A DNA stretch of 64,000 nucleotides, taken from assembly GCA_965662745.1 (NCBI GenBank), contig CBFIJK010000011.1, forward strand, positions 7,588-71,587, in the 5' to 3' direction. Each line of letters opens with the position of its first letter. The stretch's first letter is position 1. The stretch is from Anianibacter sp965662745. Lineage in GTDB: Bacteria; Pseudomonadota; Alphaproteobacteria; Rhodobacterales; Rhodobacteraceae. The notes below the pieces were generated by a model that was given only the letters and a program-made list of their open reading frames with translations, was not told the DNA's origin and searched no databases. The position numbers and the translations under genes were made by a program. Shown piece by piece: positions 1 to 8,823 of the stretch.

Positions 1-344
1 TAGTGCCAATCCCACGGCACCGGCACGCCAGCCAGTTCCCAATGTCCCGAAGGCGTGTCCTTGCCGTTCGACAATTCGGTCGCAGCGGCCCAAGTGCCTC
101 TTGGGGTCGCCTCAAGCCTGGGTGGCGACAGACCCGATGCGAGGCGCACCGCCGCCCCCAGCCCCATCGCATCGAGGTTGGGCATATTCAGCGGCCCGCT
201 GCGCCCGTCCTCGGCGCCGCCTGCAGCACAAACTTCAGCGATATGGCCAAGCGTGTTCGCGCCTTCATCGCCAAAGGCGGCGGCATCGGGCGCGCCGCCG
301 CATCCGGCGCTGTCGAGAACGATAAGAAACGCGCGTCGGGTCAT
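1..344 (-). CDS. deoB: Phosphopentomutase, N-terminal part (runs off window)
   Basis: DeoB interconverts (deoxy)ribose 1-phosphate and 5-phosphate in nucleoside catabolism, in the cytoplasm. Reading the minus strand from the ATG at 342-344 gives 114 codons without a stop. The start MTRRAFLIVLDSAGCGG carries the metal-binding Asp of the alkaline-phosphatase-like fold. It is followed by the GxxGANTLGH-type segment and by a segment reading DTPSGHWELAG, both typical of DeoB. The ATG overlaps the deoA stop as ATGA, so translation is coupled and the gene is third in cdd-deoA-deoB. The product of deoA is its substrate. The 3' part lies outside the window, so the gene's integrity cannot be judged. 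Confidence 0.93.
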   Translation of the reverse strand, partial: MTRRAFLIVLDSAGCGGAPDAAAFGDEGANTLGHIAEVCAAGGAEDGRSGPLNMPNLDAMGLGAAVRLASGLSPPRLEATPRGTWAAATELSNGKDTPSGHWELAGVPVPWDWH

Positions 345-1648
345 CCGACGCTCCGATAGGTGATGGGCGGCAAGTCTGGCAGGGAATCCCCAAGGCTGAA
401 TGCTGCGGCCACGGTTTCCGCAGCGCGGTCGGCAGCGTCCTCGCTCGCCGCGTGAATCACGGCCAAAGCTTCGCCCTCGCCGATCTCATCGCCCAGCGCC
501 ATGATGCCCGACAGCCCGACCGACGGGTCGATCCGATCATCGGCGCGTAGACGCCCGCCGCCCAAATGCACCACCGCCTCGCCCAGCGCGCGCCCGTCGA
601 TGGCGGTGACATAGCCGCGCCGGGTCGCGCGCACGGCGCGTTCGACGCGCGCGCCGGGCAAGCGGTCGCGCCAGCGGTCCACGAAATCGGACGGTCCGCC
701 CATTTCGGCCACCATCTTGCCGAAGCGTTCGGCGGCCGCGCCGCTTTCGATCGTCTGGCGGATCAGCGTCGCGCCCTCGCGCCGGTCCTCGGCCATCCCG
801 GCAAGGCGCAAGAGCTCTCCACCCAGATCGGCGGTCAGGTCGCACAGCGCCGTGTCGGTCTCATGGCCCGTCAGCGCCTCCATGACTTCCATCACCTCAA
901 GCGCATTTCCGGCGGCGGGCGCGACGGGCTGGTTCATGTCGGTGATCAGCGCCGAAGTCGGGCAGCCCGCGCCGTTCGCCGTGGACACCAGCGCCTCGGC
1001 CAGCGCGGTCGCGTCCTCCATCGTCTGCATGAACGCGCCCGAGCCGATCTTGACGTCAAGGACCAGCGCCTCAAGTCCCGCAGCCAGCTTTTTCGACAAG
1101 ATGGACGCGGTGATCAGATCGAGGCTTTCAACTGTGCCGGTCACATCGCGCACCGCATACAGCCGCTTGTCTGCAGGCGCGATCCGGCCCGAAGCGGCGA
1201 CGATGGCGCAGCCGGCGCTTTCCACGATCCGGCGCAGGCGCGCCTCATCGCCTTCAACCGAGAGCCCCGGAATGGACTCCAGCTTGTCGAGTGTGCCGCC
1301 CGTATGCCCCAGCCCGCGGCCCGATATCATCGGAACATAGGTGCCAAGCGCCGCGAGCGCGGGCGCGAGGATCAGCGATACGCAATCTCCGACGCCGCCG
1401 GTGGAGTGCTTGTCGATTACCGGCCCCGGCAAATCCCACTGCAGCACCTGCCCGCTGTCGCGCATGGCGGTCGTCAGGGCGATGCGGTCATCCTCGGACA
1501 GCGCCTTGAGGCACACGCCCATCGCGAAGGCCCCGGCCTGTTCATCGCTGACGCTGCCATCGGCAAGCCCGGCCGCGAACCAGCCAATCGCATCACCGCC
1601 CAGCGGAGCGCCCATGCGCAGACGCGACAGGACCGTGCGGGCATCCAT
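341..1648 (-). CDS. deoA: Thymidine phosphorylase
   Basis: This enzyme cleaves thymidine or deoxyuridine with phosphate to the base and deoxyribose 1-phosphate. At 435 aa it is normal length for the family. Residues about 79-84 (KHSTGG) contribute to phosphate binding, and residues 109-124 (SGRGLGHTGGTLDKLE) form the family signature. The ATG lies 6 bases after the cdd stop and the stop overlaps the deoB start, so this is the middle gene of a tight salvage operon. The context favours a pyrimidine phosphorylase of the DeoA type over AMP phosphorylase or TrpD relatives. No sign of damage is seen. Confidence 0.95.
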   Translation of the reverse strand: MDARTVLSRLRMGAPLGGDAIGWFAAGLADGSVSDEQAGAFAMGVCLKALSEDDRIALTTAMRDSGQVLQWDLPGPVIDKHSTGGVGDCVSLILAPALAALGTYVPMISGRGLGHTGGTLDKLESIPGLSVEGDEARLRRIVESAGCAIVAASGRIAPADKRLYAVRDVTGTVESLDLITASILSKKLAAGLEALVLDVKIGSGAFMQTMEDATALAEALVSTANGAGCPTSALITDMNQPVAPAAGNALEVMEVMEALTGHETDTALCDLTADLGGELLRLAGMAEDRREGATLIRQTIESGAAAERFGKMVAEMGGPSDFVDRWRDRLPGARVERAVRATRRGYVTAIDGRALGEAVVHLGGGRLRADDRIDPSVGLSGIMALGDEIGEGEALAVIHAASEDAADRAAETVAAAFSLGDSLPDLPPITYRSVG

Positions 1649-1654
1649 CCGGGA

Positions 1655-2047
1655 TCAGGCCCCGTCCATGTGCCCGCGCGTGAACACGCCGGGGATCAGA
1701 TCGGCCACCGCACCGCTGGTTTCCGCACCGCCCGTCGTGGCCATTGTGATCTGCGCCAGGGGGCCGGCAAATTCCGCCAACTTTTGACGGCAACCGCCGC
1801 AGGGCGGCACCGGATCGGGGCTGTCGGCGATCACAGCAACTTCGGCGATCACCGTTTCACCATCCGCGATCATCGCCGCGATGGCCCCCGCCTCGGCGCA
1901 GGTGCCTTCCGGGTATGCGACGTTTTCCACGTTGCACCCGGCATAGACCTTGCCGTTCGCGCCAAGGATGGCCGCGCCAACCTTGAAGTTGGAATACGGC
2001 GCATAGGCATTTTCGCGTACCGCGCGTGCCGCGTCGATCAGGCTCAT
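1655..2047 (-). CDS. cdd: Cytidine deaminase
   Basis: The 130-aa protein deaminates cytidine and deoxycytidine to uridine and deoxyuridine, feeding the thymidine phosphorylase encoded next. It has the small homotetrameric CDA layout: substrate-binding NVENVAYPEG, then CAE (zinc Cys and catalytic Glu), then PCGGCRQ with two more zinc cysteines. The reading frame is open 45 codons further upstream, but the ATG at 2045-2047 is chosen because a purine-rich GAGGGGACGAG lies just before it and the product then starts MSLIDAAR, as expected for the family. It is the first gene of cdd-deoA-deoB, so the operon promoter should lie in 2048-2306, shared with divergent maeB. Confidence 0.95.
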   Translation of the reverse strand: MSLIDAARAVRENAYAPYSNFKVGAAILGANGKVYAGCNVENVAYPEGTCAEAGAIAAMIADGETVIAEVAVIADSPDPVPPCGGCRQKLAEFAGPLAQITMATTGGAETSGAVADLIPGVFTRGHMDGA

Positions 2048-2265
2048 ATCTCGTCCCCTCTTGCTTGGCCCAAGCCTGATGCGGCGCGCGCGGAGGCGCA
2101 AGGGGTCACGCGGCGTCCGGGCGTCTGGCGGATCTGCCGGGGACATCCAAATTGAGAGCATTGCAGTTCCGAGGGCCCGCATAAATCATTCCCCTTCACG
2201 GCGCGGTCATGGTACGCGCCTCGGTGAAGTGGTGCCCGACGGATGCATATCGCTGCGCGCCATTT

Positions 2266-2283
2266 TAGTTTAACGTTAAACTA
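2266..2283. promoter_or_regulatory. Perfect 18-bp palindrome, probable operator upstream of maeB
   Basis: TAGTTTAACGTTAAACTA is identical to its own reverse complement. It ends 23 bases before the maeB ATG and stands in an AT-rich patch of otherwise GC-rich DNA. The central CG with AT-rich arms resembles operators of LacI-family regulators (known for the family). Its position between the divergent cdd operon and maeB fits repression of maeB by roadblock at or after the transcription start. The regulator is not identifiable from this window. Confidence 0.6.
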
Positions 2284-2306
2284 CTTTCCGACCGGGAGAC
2301 GGCATA

Positions 2307-4586
2307 ATGAGCGACCCAAGGCAGGATGCGTTCCGCGAGACGGCGCTGAACTATCACGAATTTCCGCGCCCGGGGAAGCTGGCGATCCAGGCGACGAAGC
2401 CCTTGGCGAACGGCCGCGACCTGTCGCTGGCCTACTCCCCAGGCGTGGCCGAGGCCTGTCTTGAGATCAAGGCCGACAGCGCGAATGCGCTGCGCTACAC
2501 GGCGCGCGGCAACCTTGTCGCGGTTGTCACCAATGGCACGGCGGTTCTGGGTCTTGGCAATATCGGCGCGCTGGCCTCGAAACCGGTGATGGAAGGCAAG
2601 GCGGTCCTTTTCAAGAAATTCGCCAATATCGACTGTTTCGACATCGAGGTGGACGAATCCGATCCTGAAAAGCTCGCTGATATCGTCTGCGCGCTGGAGC
2701 CGACCTTCGGGGCGATCAACCTTGAAGACATCAAGGCGCCCGATTGTTTCATCGTTGAACGGATTTGCCGCGAACGGATGAACATCCCCGTCTTCCACGA
2801 CGATCAGCACGGCACTGCCATCGTCGTTGGTGCCGCAGCCACCAATGCGCTGCGCGTTGCAGGCAAGGAGTTTTCGCAGATCAAGGTCGTCTCCACCGGT
2901 GGCGGCGCAGCGGGGATTGCCTGTCTCGACATGCTGCTGAAACTGGGCGTGAAGCGCGAGAACGTCTTTCTGTGCGACTTGCACGGGCTGGTCCATGAAG
3001 GCCGCGAGATCGACATGACCGATCAGAAGGCCGCTTATGCGCAGCCAGGCGGGCTGAAAGAGCTTGGCGAAGTCATCGACGGCGCAGACCTGTTCCTGGG
3101 CCTTTCGGGCCCCAATGTCCTGAAGCCCGAGATGGTCGCCAAGATGGCAAAACGCCCGATCATCTTCGCGCTTGCCAATCCGAACCCCGAGATCATGCCG
3201 GACGCCGCGCGCGAAATCGCGCCGGATGCGATCTTCGCAACGGGGCGGTCCGACTATCCCAACCAGGTGAATAACGTCCTGTGCTTTCCGTTCATCTTTC
3301 GCGGTGCGCTGGATGTCGGGGCGACGACGATCAACGACGAGATGAAGATCGCCTGCATCGAGGGGATCGCCGCCCTCGCCCGCGCCACCACCAGCGCCGA
3401 GGCCGCCGCCGCCTATCAGGGCGAACAGCTATCCTTCGGCGCCGATTACCTGATCCCCAAGCCCTTCGATCCGCGCCTGATGGGCGTGGTGGCCAGTTCC
3501 GTGGCCCGCGCGGCGATGGAGTCGGGCGTGGCGACGAAGACCATTGACGATCTCGACGCCTACAAGCGCCAGCTTGACGGGTCGGTCTTCCGATCTGCGC
3601 TGATCATGCGCCCCGTCTTCGACGCCGCCGCCACCGCCAATCGCCGTATCGTCTTTACCGAAGGCGAAGATGAGCGTGTCCTGCGCGCCGCGAATGCGAT
3701 GATCGAGGAAACCACCGACGTTCCCATTCTGATCGGCCGCCCCGAGGTGATCGAGCAGCGCGCAGAACGCGCAGGTCTTGCGATCCGGCCCGGCACCGAT
3801 TTCGAACTGGTGAACCCCGAGAACGATCCGCGCTATCGCGACTACTGGACAACCTATCACTCAGTCATGGAACGGCGCGGTGTCACCCCCGATCTGGCGC
3901 GCGCGATCATGCGCACGAATACCACCGCGATCGGTGCGGTCATGGTCCACCGCGAAGAGGCCGACAGCATGATCTGCGGCACCTTCGGCCAATACCTGTG
4001 GCATTTGAACTATGTCACGCAGGTGCTTGGCACCAAGACGCTGCACCCCGTTGGCGCGCTCTCGCTGATGATCCTGGAAGATGGCCCGCTTTTCGTGGCC
4101 GACACGCAGGTGCATCCCGATCCGACGCCAGAGCAGCTTGCAGAGACGGTGATTTCCGCCGCGCGCCATGTGCGCCGCTTCGGGGTGTCGCCGCGTATCG
4201 CGCTCTGCTCACATTCCCAGTTTGGCAATCTCGACGTCGACAGCGGCCGCCGGATGCGAGGGGCGCTGGAGATTCTCGACAGAATGCCGCGCGACTTCGA
4301 ATATGAGGGCGAGATGCACAGCGATGCCGCGCTCGACCCGGAATTGCGCGCGCGCAATTTCCCGAATGCGCGCTTTGAAGGGGCGGCGAACGTGCTGATC
4401 TTCGCTTCGACAGATGCAGCCTCTGGCGTGCGCAACATTCTCAAGATGAAAGCCGCAGGGCTGGAAGTTGGGCCGATCCTGATGGGCATGGGCAACCGGG
4501 CACATATCGTGACGCCCTCGATCACCGCGCGGGGGCTTTTGAACATGTCCGCGCTCGCCGGAACGCCGGTGGCGCATTACGGCTAG
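2307..4586 (+). CDS. maeB: NADP-dependent malic enzyme with C-terminal phosphotransacetylase-like domain
   Basis: It decarboxylates malate to pyruvate with NADP, supplying pyruvate and NADPH during growth on C4 acids. The 759-aa length matches the MaeB class of multimodular enzymes. Residues 1 to about 420 form the malic enzyme (LAYSPGVAEAC near the start, then a FHDDQHGTA motif and a Rossmann segment VVSTGGGAAGIACLD). Residues from about 430 form a Pta-like domain (IVFTEGEDERVLRAA) that is usually regulatory and not catalytic in this family. A GGGAGACGG ribosome site precedes the ATG, and the perfect palindrome lies just upstream. It converges with the Hint gene, overlapping by 3 bases at the stops. 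Confidence 0.95.
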   Translation: MSDPRQDAFRETALNYHEFPRPGKLAIQATKPLANGRDLSLAYSPGVAEACLEIKADSANALRYTARGNLVAVVTNGTAVLGLGNIGALASKPVMEGKAVLFKKFANIDCFDIEVDESDPEKLADIVCALEPTFGAINLEDIKAPDCFIVERICRERMNIPVFHDDQHGTAIVVGAAATNALRVAGKEFSQIKVVSTGGGAAGIACLDMLLKLGVKRENVFLCDLHGLVHEGREIDMTDQKAAYAQPGGLKELGEVIDGADLFLGLSGPNVLKPEMVAKMAKRPIIFALANPNPEIMPDAAREIAPDAIFATGRSDYPNQVNNVLCFPFIFRGALDVGATTINDEMKIACIEGIAALARATTSAEAAAAYQGEQLSFGADYLIPKPFDPRLMGVVASSVARAAMESGVATKTIDDLDAYKRQLDGSVFRSALIMRPVFDAAATANRRIVFTEGEDERVLRAANAMIEETTDVPILIGRPEVIEQRAERAGLAIRPGTDFELVNPENDPRYRDYWTTYHSVMERRGVTPDLARAIMRTNTTAIGAVMVHREEADSMICGTFGQYLWHLNYVTQVLGTKTLHPVGALSLMILEDGPLFVADTQVHPDPTPEQLAETVISAARHVRRFGVSPRIALCSHSQFGNLDVDSGRRMRGALEILDRMPRDFEYEGEMHSDAALDPELRARNFPNARFEGAANVLIFASTDAASGVRNILKMKAAGLEVGPILMGMGNRAHIVTPSITARGLLNMSALAGTPVAHYG

Positions 4587-5539
4587 GCCGCCAGCACGCT
4601 GCGCGCGTAAAGCTGCGCCTCTTGCCGTTTCAGGACAGGGGCGCAGAGCGTGTAAGGCGATGCCGCGCAAGACGCGAACACCTCTGCATCCACGCTGTCG
4701 CGGGCGATTGAACCTGCGCTGAGCGATTCGCAGGGCAGGCCGTTGGCAACCAGCGCGACATGCCGATCGCATAGGATGTGGTGATAATCAACGGATGCAC
4801 GCGACGTGTCGATTTGGATGCTTCGGTCGTTGACCAGTGTCACGGCGGGTGCAAGCGCCTCTGGTGTGCCGAACAGGATGTCGGCCCACTGCCCCTGAAT
4901 AAGGATGCGGTGCTGCTGAGAGACCCAAAGATCGCTGTGCGGCGCCCCGGGCCCGAATGCCCCTGCGGCGATGCGGACGGGCCTGCGGTTTCGCGCAGCA
5001 ATACTGCCCTCTATCTGAAGCGAACGGCCGCCGCGCCAGCGAACGGGATGTTCCGCCCCTTTGACGTCGATCACCGTGTCAGCGGGCCCGATGTCTTCCA
5101 CCGGCTTTTCTCCACCCGTGGTCAGGATCCGTGTGCCCGAGGCAAAGCAGATCGGTGTGAAGACCTGGTAGGGAGACGAGTCGACATCCATGACCATGGC
5201 GATCATGGCCGTTGCCCAGGGTGGGCCATCCGGAAAATGGAAGAACGTGTCTCCTCCGCTTTCGAAAACGACGACATCCTTTCGGGTGCCCGTCGGAAGA
5301 ACGATCCCCAGGACACTGATCCCCGGCTGCACCCAGCCACTGCCGACATAGTTGATCGGTGCGCCATCGAAGGTGGCGACGCCATCATCGCTGTCGGACA
5401 AAAGGCCATCAAGATCGTTGACCACGCCGTTCAGGGTACTTCCAAGCGCATTCAGAAAAAGAGTGTTCTGACCCGACAGGAAGTTCCAAGGCAGCAGAGT
5501 TCCGACATACTCTGTTACTGATAATTGTGCCTCGGCCAT
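4583..5539 (-). CDS. Hint-domain (Hint_2-type) protein
   Basis: The 318-aa protein has an N-terminal region of about 125 residues rich in G, D and hydrophobics without a recognised fold. A Hint domain (hedgehog/intein fold) starts at Cys131 in CFASGTRILTTGG and continues through VEDIGPADTVI, a WRGGR segment and SQQHRILIQG to about residue 260. Proteins of this layout are frequent in Rhodobacterales, often with calcium-binding repeats, which are missing here. Their substrates are unknown. No signal peptide is visible. The gene stands alone between convergent maeB and divergent prpE. A self-cleaving activity is plausible from the Cys and the His-containing block but is not shown. Confidence 0.8.
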   Translation of the reverse strand: MAEAQLSVTEYVGTLLPWNFLSGQNTLFLNALGSTLNGVVNDLDGLLSDSDDGVATFDGAPINYVGSGWVQPGISVLGIVLPTGTRKDVVVFESGGDTFFHFPDGPPWATAMIAMVMDVDSSPYQVFTPICFASGTRILTTGGEKPVEDIGPADTVIDVKGAEHPVRWRGGRSLQIEGSIAARNRRPVRIAAGAFGPGAPHSDLWVSQQHRILIQGQWADILFGTPEALAPAVTLVNDRSIQIDTSRASVDYHHILCDRHVALVANGLPCESLSAGSIARDSVDAEVFASCAASPYTLCAPVLKRQEAQLYARSVLAA

Positions 5540-5884
5540 ACGGCGTTTTCCACAAATGACGGTGCCGCCAATACACGCAGCTTACACGCCCCCATGGATG
5601 CGTTGCCTCCGGACTGGGGCATACATATGACGCAAGGCGCACATCTTCGGGGATACTCGGGAAAGTCGTAAGGTTTTCCCAAGAGACCGCTGAGTGTTTG
5701 CAAAGGCCCGCGCAGAAAGCGCGAAAAGCAGTTAATATTTGCACGGTTTGCAAACTCGCGCAGACACCGGACCGCGAAATGTGCAAATTTCTTTGCAAAG
5801 GCCCTGACATCCGGCGCTAACAGGCTTGCCGTGCGTATTCTCTGCGCCGTAAACCTCGCCTCATGACGGAGGAGGAGTATCGCT
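5540..5884. promoter_or_regulatory. 345-bp divergent intergenic region with TTTGCAAA sites (prpE control region)
   Basis: No gene is seen here. The part nearest prpE holds repeated TTTGCA elements: an exact TTTGCAAA at 5697-5704, TTTGCACG followed by exact TTTGCAAA at 5738-5754, and a two-part site at 5780-5799 described separately. The prpE end carries a strong ribosome site, GGAGGAGGAG, at about 5869-5878. The Hint-gene side (5540-5690) shows no recognisable site. Confidence 0.6.
5780..5799. promoter_or_regulatory. Probable ScfR/PccR-type operator before prpE
   Basis: The sequence reads TGTGCAAA, four bases, TTTGCAAA. This differs by one base from the TTTGCAAA-N4-TTTGCAAA arrangement reported for PccR of Rhodobacter sphaeroides, a short-chain fatty acyl-CoA regulator of propionyl-CoA assimilation (recalled from the literature). 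It lies 85 bases upstream of the prpE start, a suitable place for an activator or repressor of a propionate gene. Confidence 0.65.
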
Positions 5885-7783
5885 ATGTCCAGCTATGCCG
5901 AGGTTTATGACGCCTGGAAATCGGACCCCGAGGGGTTCTGGATGGAGCAGGCCAAGGCCATCGACTGGATAACGCCCCCGTCCAAGGCGCTCTTTGACGA
6001 GAACGCGCCGATCTATGAATGGTTTTCCGACGGCGAGGTGAACACGTGCTGGAACGCGGTCGACCGCCATGTCGAAACCCGCGGGGATCAGGCGGCGATC
6101 ATCTATGACAGCCCGATCACCGACACGAAGCAGACGATAACCTACCGCGAGCTTCGGGATCGCACCGCGAAGCTTGCCGGCGCGCTGTCGGCACAGGGCG
6201 TGACCAAGGGCGACCGCGTCATCATCTACATGCCCATGGTGCCCGAAGCGGTCATCGCCATGCTCGCCGTCACGCGCATCGGCGCCATTCATTCGGTCGT
6301 CTTCGGTGGATTTGCCGCGCATGAGCTGGCCGTGCGGATCGACGACGCGACTCCCAAATGCATCATCGCCGGATCCTGCGGGATCGAGCCAGGGCGCGTT
6401 GTCGATTACAAGCCGCTTCTCGACGGGGCAATCGCGGAATCCGCGCACAAGCCCGACTTCTGCGTCATCTTCCAGCGCGACCAGAAACGCGCAGACCTGA
6501 CCCCCGGCCGCGATCACGACTGGGACTCGTTCCAAGACGGAGCCGAGCCTGCCGAATGCGTTCCCGTGAAGGGCAATGACCCGGTCTATGTCCTCTACAC
6601 CTCGGGCACGACCGGACAGCCCAAGGGTGTTATCCGCCACACCGGCGGGCATCTCGTCGCGCTCCACTGGTCGATGAAGAACATCTACAATGTCGACCCG
6701 GGAGAGGTGTTCTGGGCCGCATCTGACGTCGGCTGGGTCGTGGGGCACAGCTATATCTGCTACGCCCCGCTGATCCACGGCAACACCACCATCGTCTTTG
6801 AAGGCAAACCCATCGGCACCCCCGACGCCGGCACCTTCTGGCGCGTAATTTCCGAACACAATGTGCGGTCCTTCTTCACCGCACCGACCGCCTTTCGCGC
6901 CATCAAGCGCGAGGATCCCAAGGGTGAGTTCCTGAAACCTTACGACATCTCGTGCCTGCGCGCGCTGTATCTCGCGGGCGAACGGGCCGATCCCGACACC
7001 GTCGAATGGGCGCAGGATATCCTTGGCGTTCCGGTGATCGACCATTGGTGGCAAACGGAAACCGGCTGGCCCATCGTCAGCAGCCCCACGGGGATCGAGA
7101 CGATGCCGATCAAGATCGGATCGCCTTCGGTTCCGATGCCGGGATATGATGTGCAAATCCTGGATGAGGCGGGCGAGGAAGTGCCCGCTGGCACCCTTGG
7201 CGCGATCGCCATCAAGCTGCCGCTGCCGCCCGGAACCCTGCCGACCCTCTGGAACGCTGAAGACCGGTTCCGCAAATCCTATCTCGACCACTTCCCCGGA
7301 TATTACGAGACCGGCGATGCGGGCATGAAGGACAAAGACGGCTATCTGTGGATCATGGCGCGCACCGATGACGTCATCAACGTCGCGGGTCATCGCCTGT
7401 CCACCGGCGCGATGGAAGAGGTACTGGCCGCCCACCCAGACGTGGCTGAATGCGCCGTGATCGGCGTCGCGGATGAGCTGAAAGGCCAGCTTCCCATGGG
7501 GTTCGTCTGTCTGACAAAGGGCGTGAACCGCCCGCACGAGGAGATCGTGAAGGAATGCGTCAAGATGGTGCGTGACCAGATCGGCCCGGTCGCGGCCTTC
7601 AAGCTGGCGGTCGTCGTGGACCGTCTGCCGAAGACCCGATCAGGCAAGATCCTGCGCCGCACCATGGTTCAGATCGCCGATGGCGAGGACGCGAAAGTGC
7701 CCGCGACAATCGACGATCCCGCGATCCTCGACGAGATCACGAAGGCGCTGAATGGCCTAGGCTATGCAAAGGCAAAGGCCTAG
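5885..7783 (+). CDS. prpE: Propionyl-CoA synthetase
   Basis: This adenylate-forming enzyme makes propionyl-CoA from propionate, ATP and CoA. The 632-aa protein begins with the short ACAS_N block (FWMEQAKAIDW) and matches PrpE more closely than Acs in length and N-terminus. The AMP-binding motif YTSGTTGQPKG begins at about residue 238. WWQTETGWP is the substrate/AMP segment, and SGK with catalytic Lys588 lies near the end. The strong ribosome site and upstream TTTGCAAA sites suggest tightly controlled, propionate-linked expression. meaB, a chaperone of methylmalonyl-CoA mutase in the same pathway, is 11 kb away. Acetate may be a side substrate. The stop overlaps the convergent DUF421 gene by 4 bases. 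Confidence 0.93.
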   Translation: MSSYAEVYDAWKSDPEGFWMEQAKAIDWITPPSKALFDENAPIYEWFSDGEVNTCWNAVDRHVETRGDQAAIIYDSPITDTKQTITYRELRDRTAKLAGALSAQGVTKGDRVIIYMPMVPEAVIAMLAVTRIGAIHSVVFGGFAAHELAVRIDDATPKCIIAGSCGIEPGRVVDYKPLLDGAIAESAHKPDFCVIFQRDQKRADLTPGRDHDWDSFQDGAEPAECVPVKGNDPVYVLYTSGTTGQPKGVIRHTGGHLVALHWSMKNIYNVDPGEVFWAASDVGWVVGHSYICYAPLIHGNTTIVFEGKPIGTPDAGTFWRVISEHNVRSFFTAPTAFRAIKREDPKGEFLKPYDISCLRALYLAGERADPDTVEWAQDILGVPVIDHWWQTETGWPIVSSPTGIETMPIKIGSPSVPMPGYDVQILDEAGEEVPAGTLGAIAIKLPLPPGTLPTLWNAEDRFRKSYLDHFPGYYETGDAGMKDKDGYLWIMARTDDVINVAGHRLSTGAMEEVLAAHPDVAECAVIGVADELKGQLPMGFVCLTKGVNRPHEEIVKECVKMVRDQIGPVAAFKLAVVVDRLPKTRSGKILRRTMVQIADGEDAKVPATIDDPAILDEITKALNGLGYAKAKA

Positions 7784-8280
7784 CGGCGTACGTCTTCCAG
7801 GATCTCGGACGGCTCTGCATCCTTTGCGGGGCCGTGCAAGACGCTGACATCGCCGGTTGATTCAACCACGACCCACCGCACATCGCTGAAACGATGAACA
7901 TTGGCCGCGCGCAGCTTGGCCAGCAGATCGGCGCGCGTCATGTTCGCCGAAACAAGGTTCTCATATAGCACCGCGCCGTTTTCCATTACCAGAAGCGGCC
8001 TGTTGTCGATGGCCCGCTCCACGGGATTGAGCCGCGCGCGCAGCGGCGCGAGGATCATCTGAACGCCGAACAGCGCCGCAATCCCGACGAATGGCACAAG
8101 TACGGTGTTAGCAGGCGTGGTCCAGGCGCTGGCAAGGACAGAGCCGATGGCGACAGTCACCGCAAAGTCGAAGGCCGACATCTTGGAAAAGGATCGCAGG
8201 CCGAACACCCGAGCGGCGAGGATGATCGCAGCCATCATGGCCAGAGCGTGACCGGCAATGGTCAGGGCATCGGTCAGCAT
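7780..8280 (-). CDS. DUF421 (YetF-like) membrane protein
   Basis: The 166-aa protein starts MLTDALTIAGHALAMM and has two or three N-terminal membrane helices (FDFAVTVAIGSVLAS, PFVGIAALFGVQM). A cytoplasmic domain follows with RPLLVMENGAVLYENL and a later RFSDVRWVVVE, the usual arrangement for DUF421. Function is unknown. The ATG at 8278-8280 is chosen because GGGGGAGAAC precedes it and because DUF421 homology starts there. The frame is nevertheless open upstream to 8511, into the remains of another gene, so a fused product cannot be ruled out. It converges with prpE. Confidence 0.8.
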   Translation of the reverse strand: MLTDALTIAGHALAMMAAIILAARVFGLRSFSKMSAFDFAVTVAIGSVLASAWTTPANTVLVPFVGIAALFGVQMILAPLRARLNPVERAIDNRPLLVMENGAVLYENLVSANMTRADLLAKLRAANVHRFSDVRWVVVESTGDVSVLHGPAKDAEPSEILEDVRR

Positions 8281-8784
8281 CGCGTTCTCCCCCGCTGGTG
8301 CAGAGCCAACACCGGGCGCAGTTGATACGTTCCCACGGGACGGCGGGTGCGGCGCCTTTGTGCGGCGCAGCTGCACGCCGTCCTGCAGCAGCGGCCCCAC
8401 GGTCAACGCAAATCCCGCGATATAGGCCAGCGCAAAGGTGATCACCGCCACCCAAATCGTATCCAGTGACAGGATCCCGGCGGCGACGACGATGCCCGTC
8501 ACCTCGCCCATGCCGCAGCCCGATTAGCAAGACGTGACAGACCGAACGGCGCGCCGGGCCAAGCCGTCTTGCGCAATCACCTTGCGCCCCGTCTTGCGGG
8601 AAAGCCAGCGGCCCACCGGTCCCGAATAAAGAACGGTCAGGTCTCAAACGAGCCTCATGAGCGGCATGTGATGGGCATTGGGACCGCGCAGATCGCGGAT
8701 GACGCAGATCAAGCAGGGGATCGTCAACGCGGCCCAGACCGCCAGAGTGACCGCGCTTGACAGGATCGCTTGCAACGTCTCCAT
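8281..8784 (-). pseudogene. Decayed DUF4396-type membrane protein gene
   Basis: One minus-strand frame from the ATG at 8782-8784 reads METLQAILSSAVTLAVW, a membrane helix, then NAHHMPLMRLV and a TGA at 8644-8646 (46 codons). The same frame continues with LTVLYSGPVG and a Lys-rich loop to a TAA at 8524-8526. It then resumes GEVTGIVVAAGILSLDTIWV and IAGFALTVGPLLQDGV, blocks I recall from DUF4396 proteins. From memory of the family the first stop replaces a Trp codon and the second a Tyr codon. The expected C-terminal helices are absent and the frame passes directly into the DUF421 gene, suggesting a deletion that joined the two. Confidence 0.7.
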
Positions 8785-8823
8785 GCCCCCCGAACGCGCA
8801 ATTTCAATGCGCGTTCCTCGGGA

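Noticed and set aside
566..2155. 529-codon open frame antisense to deoA and cdd
   Set aside because: Same antisense effect of high GC; no ribosome site or family.
5861..7537. 558-codon open frame antisense to prpE
   Set aside because: Shadow of prpE: the sense strand is clearly coding with all motifs.
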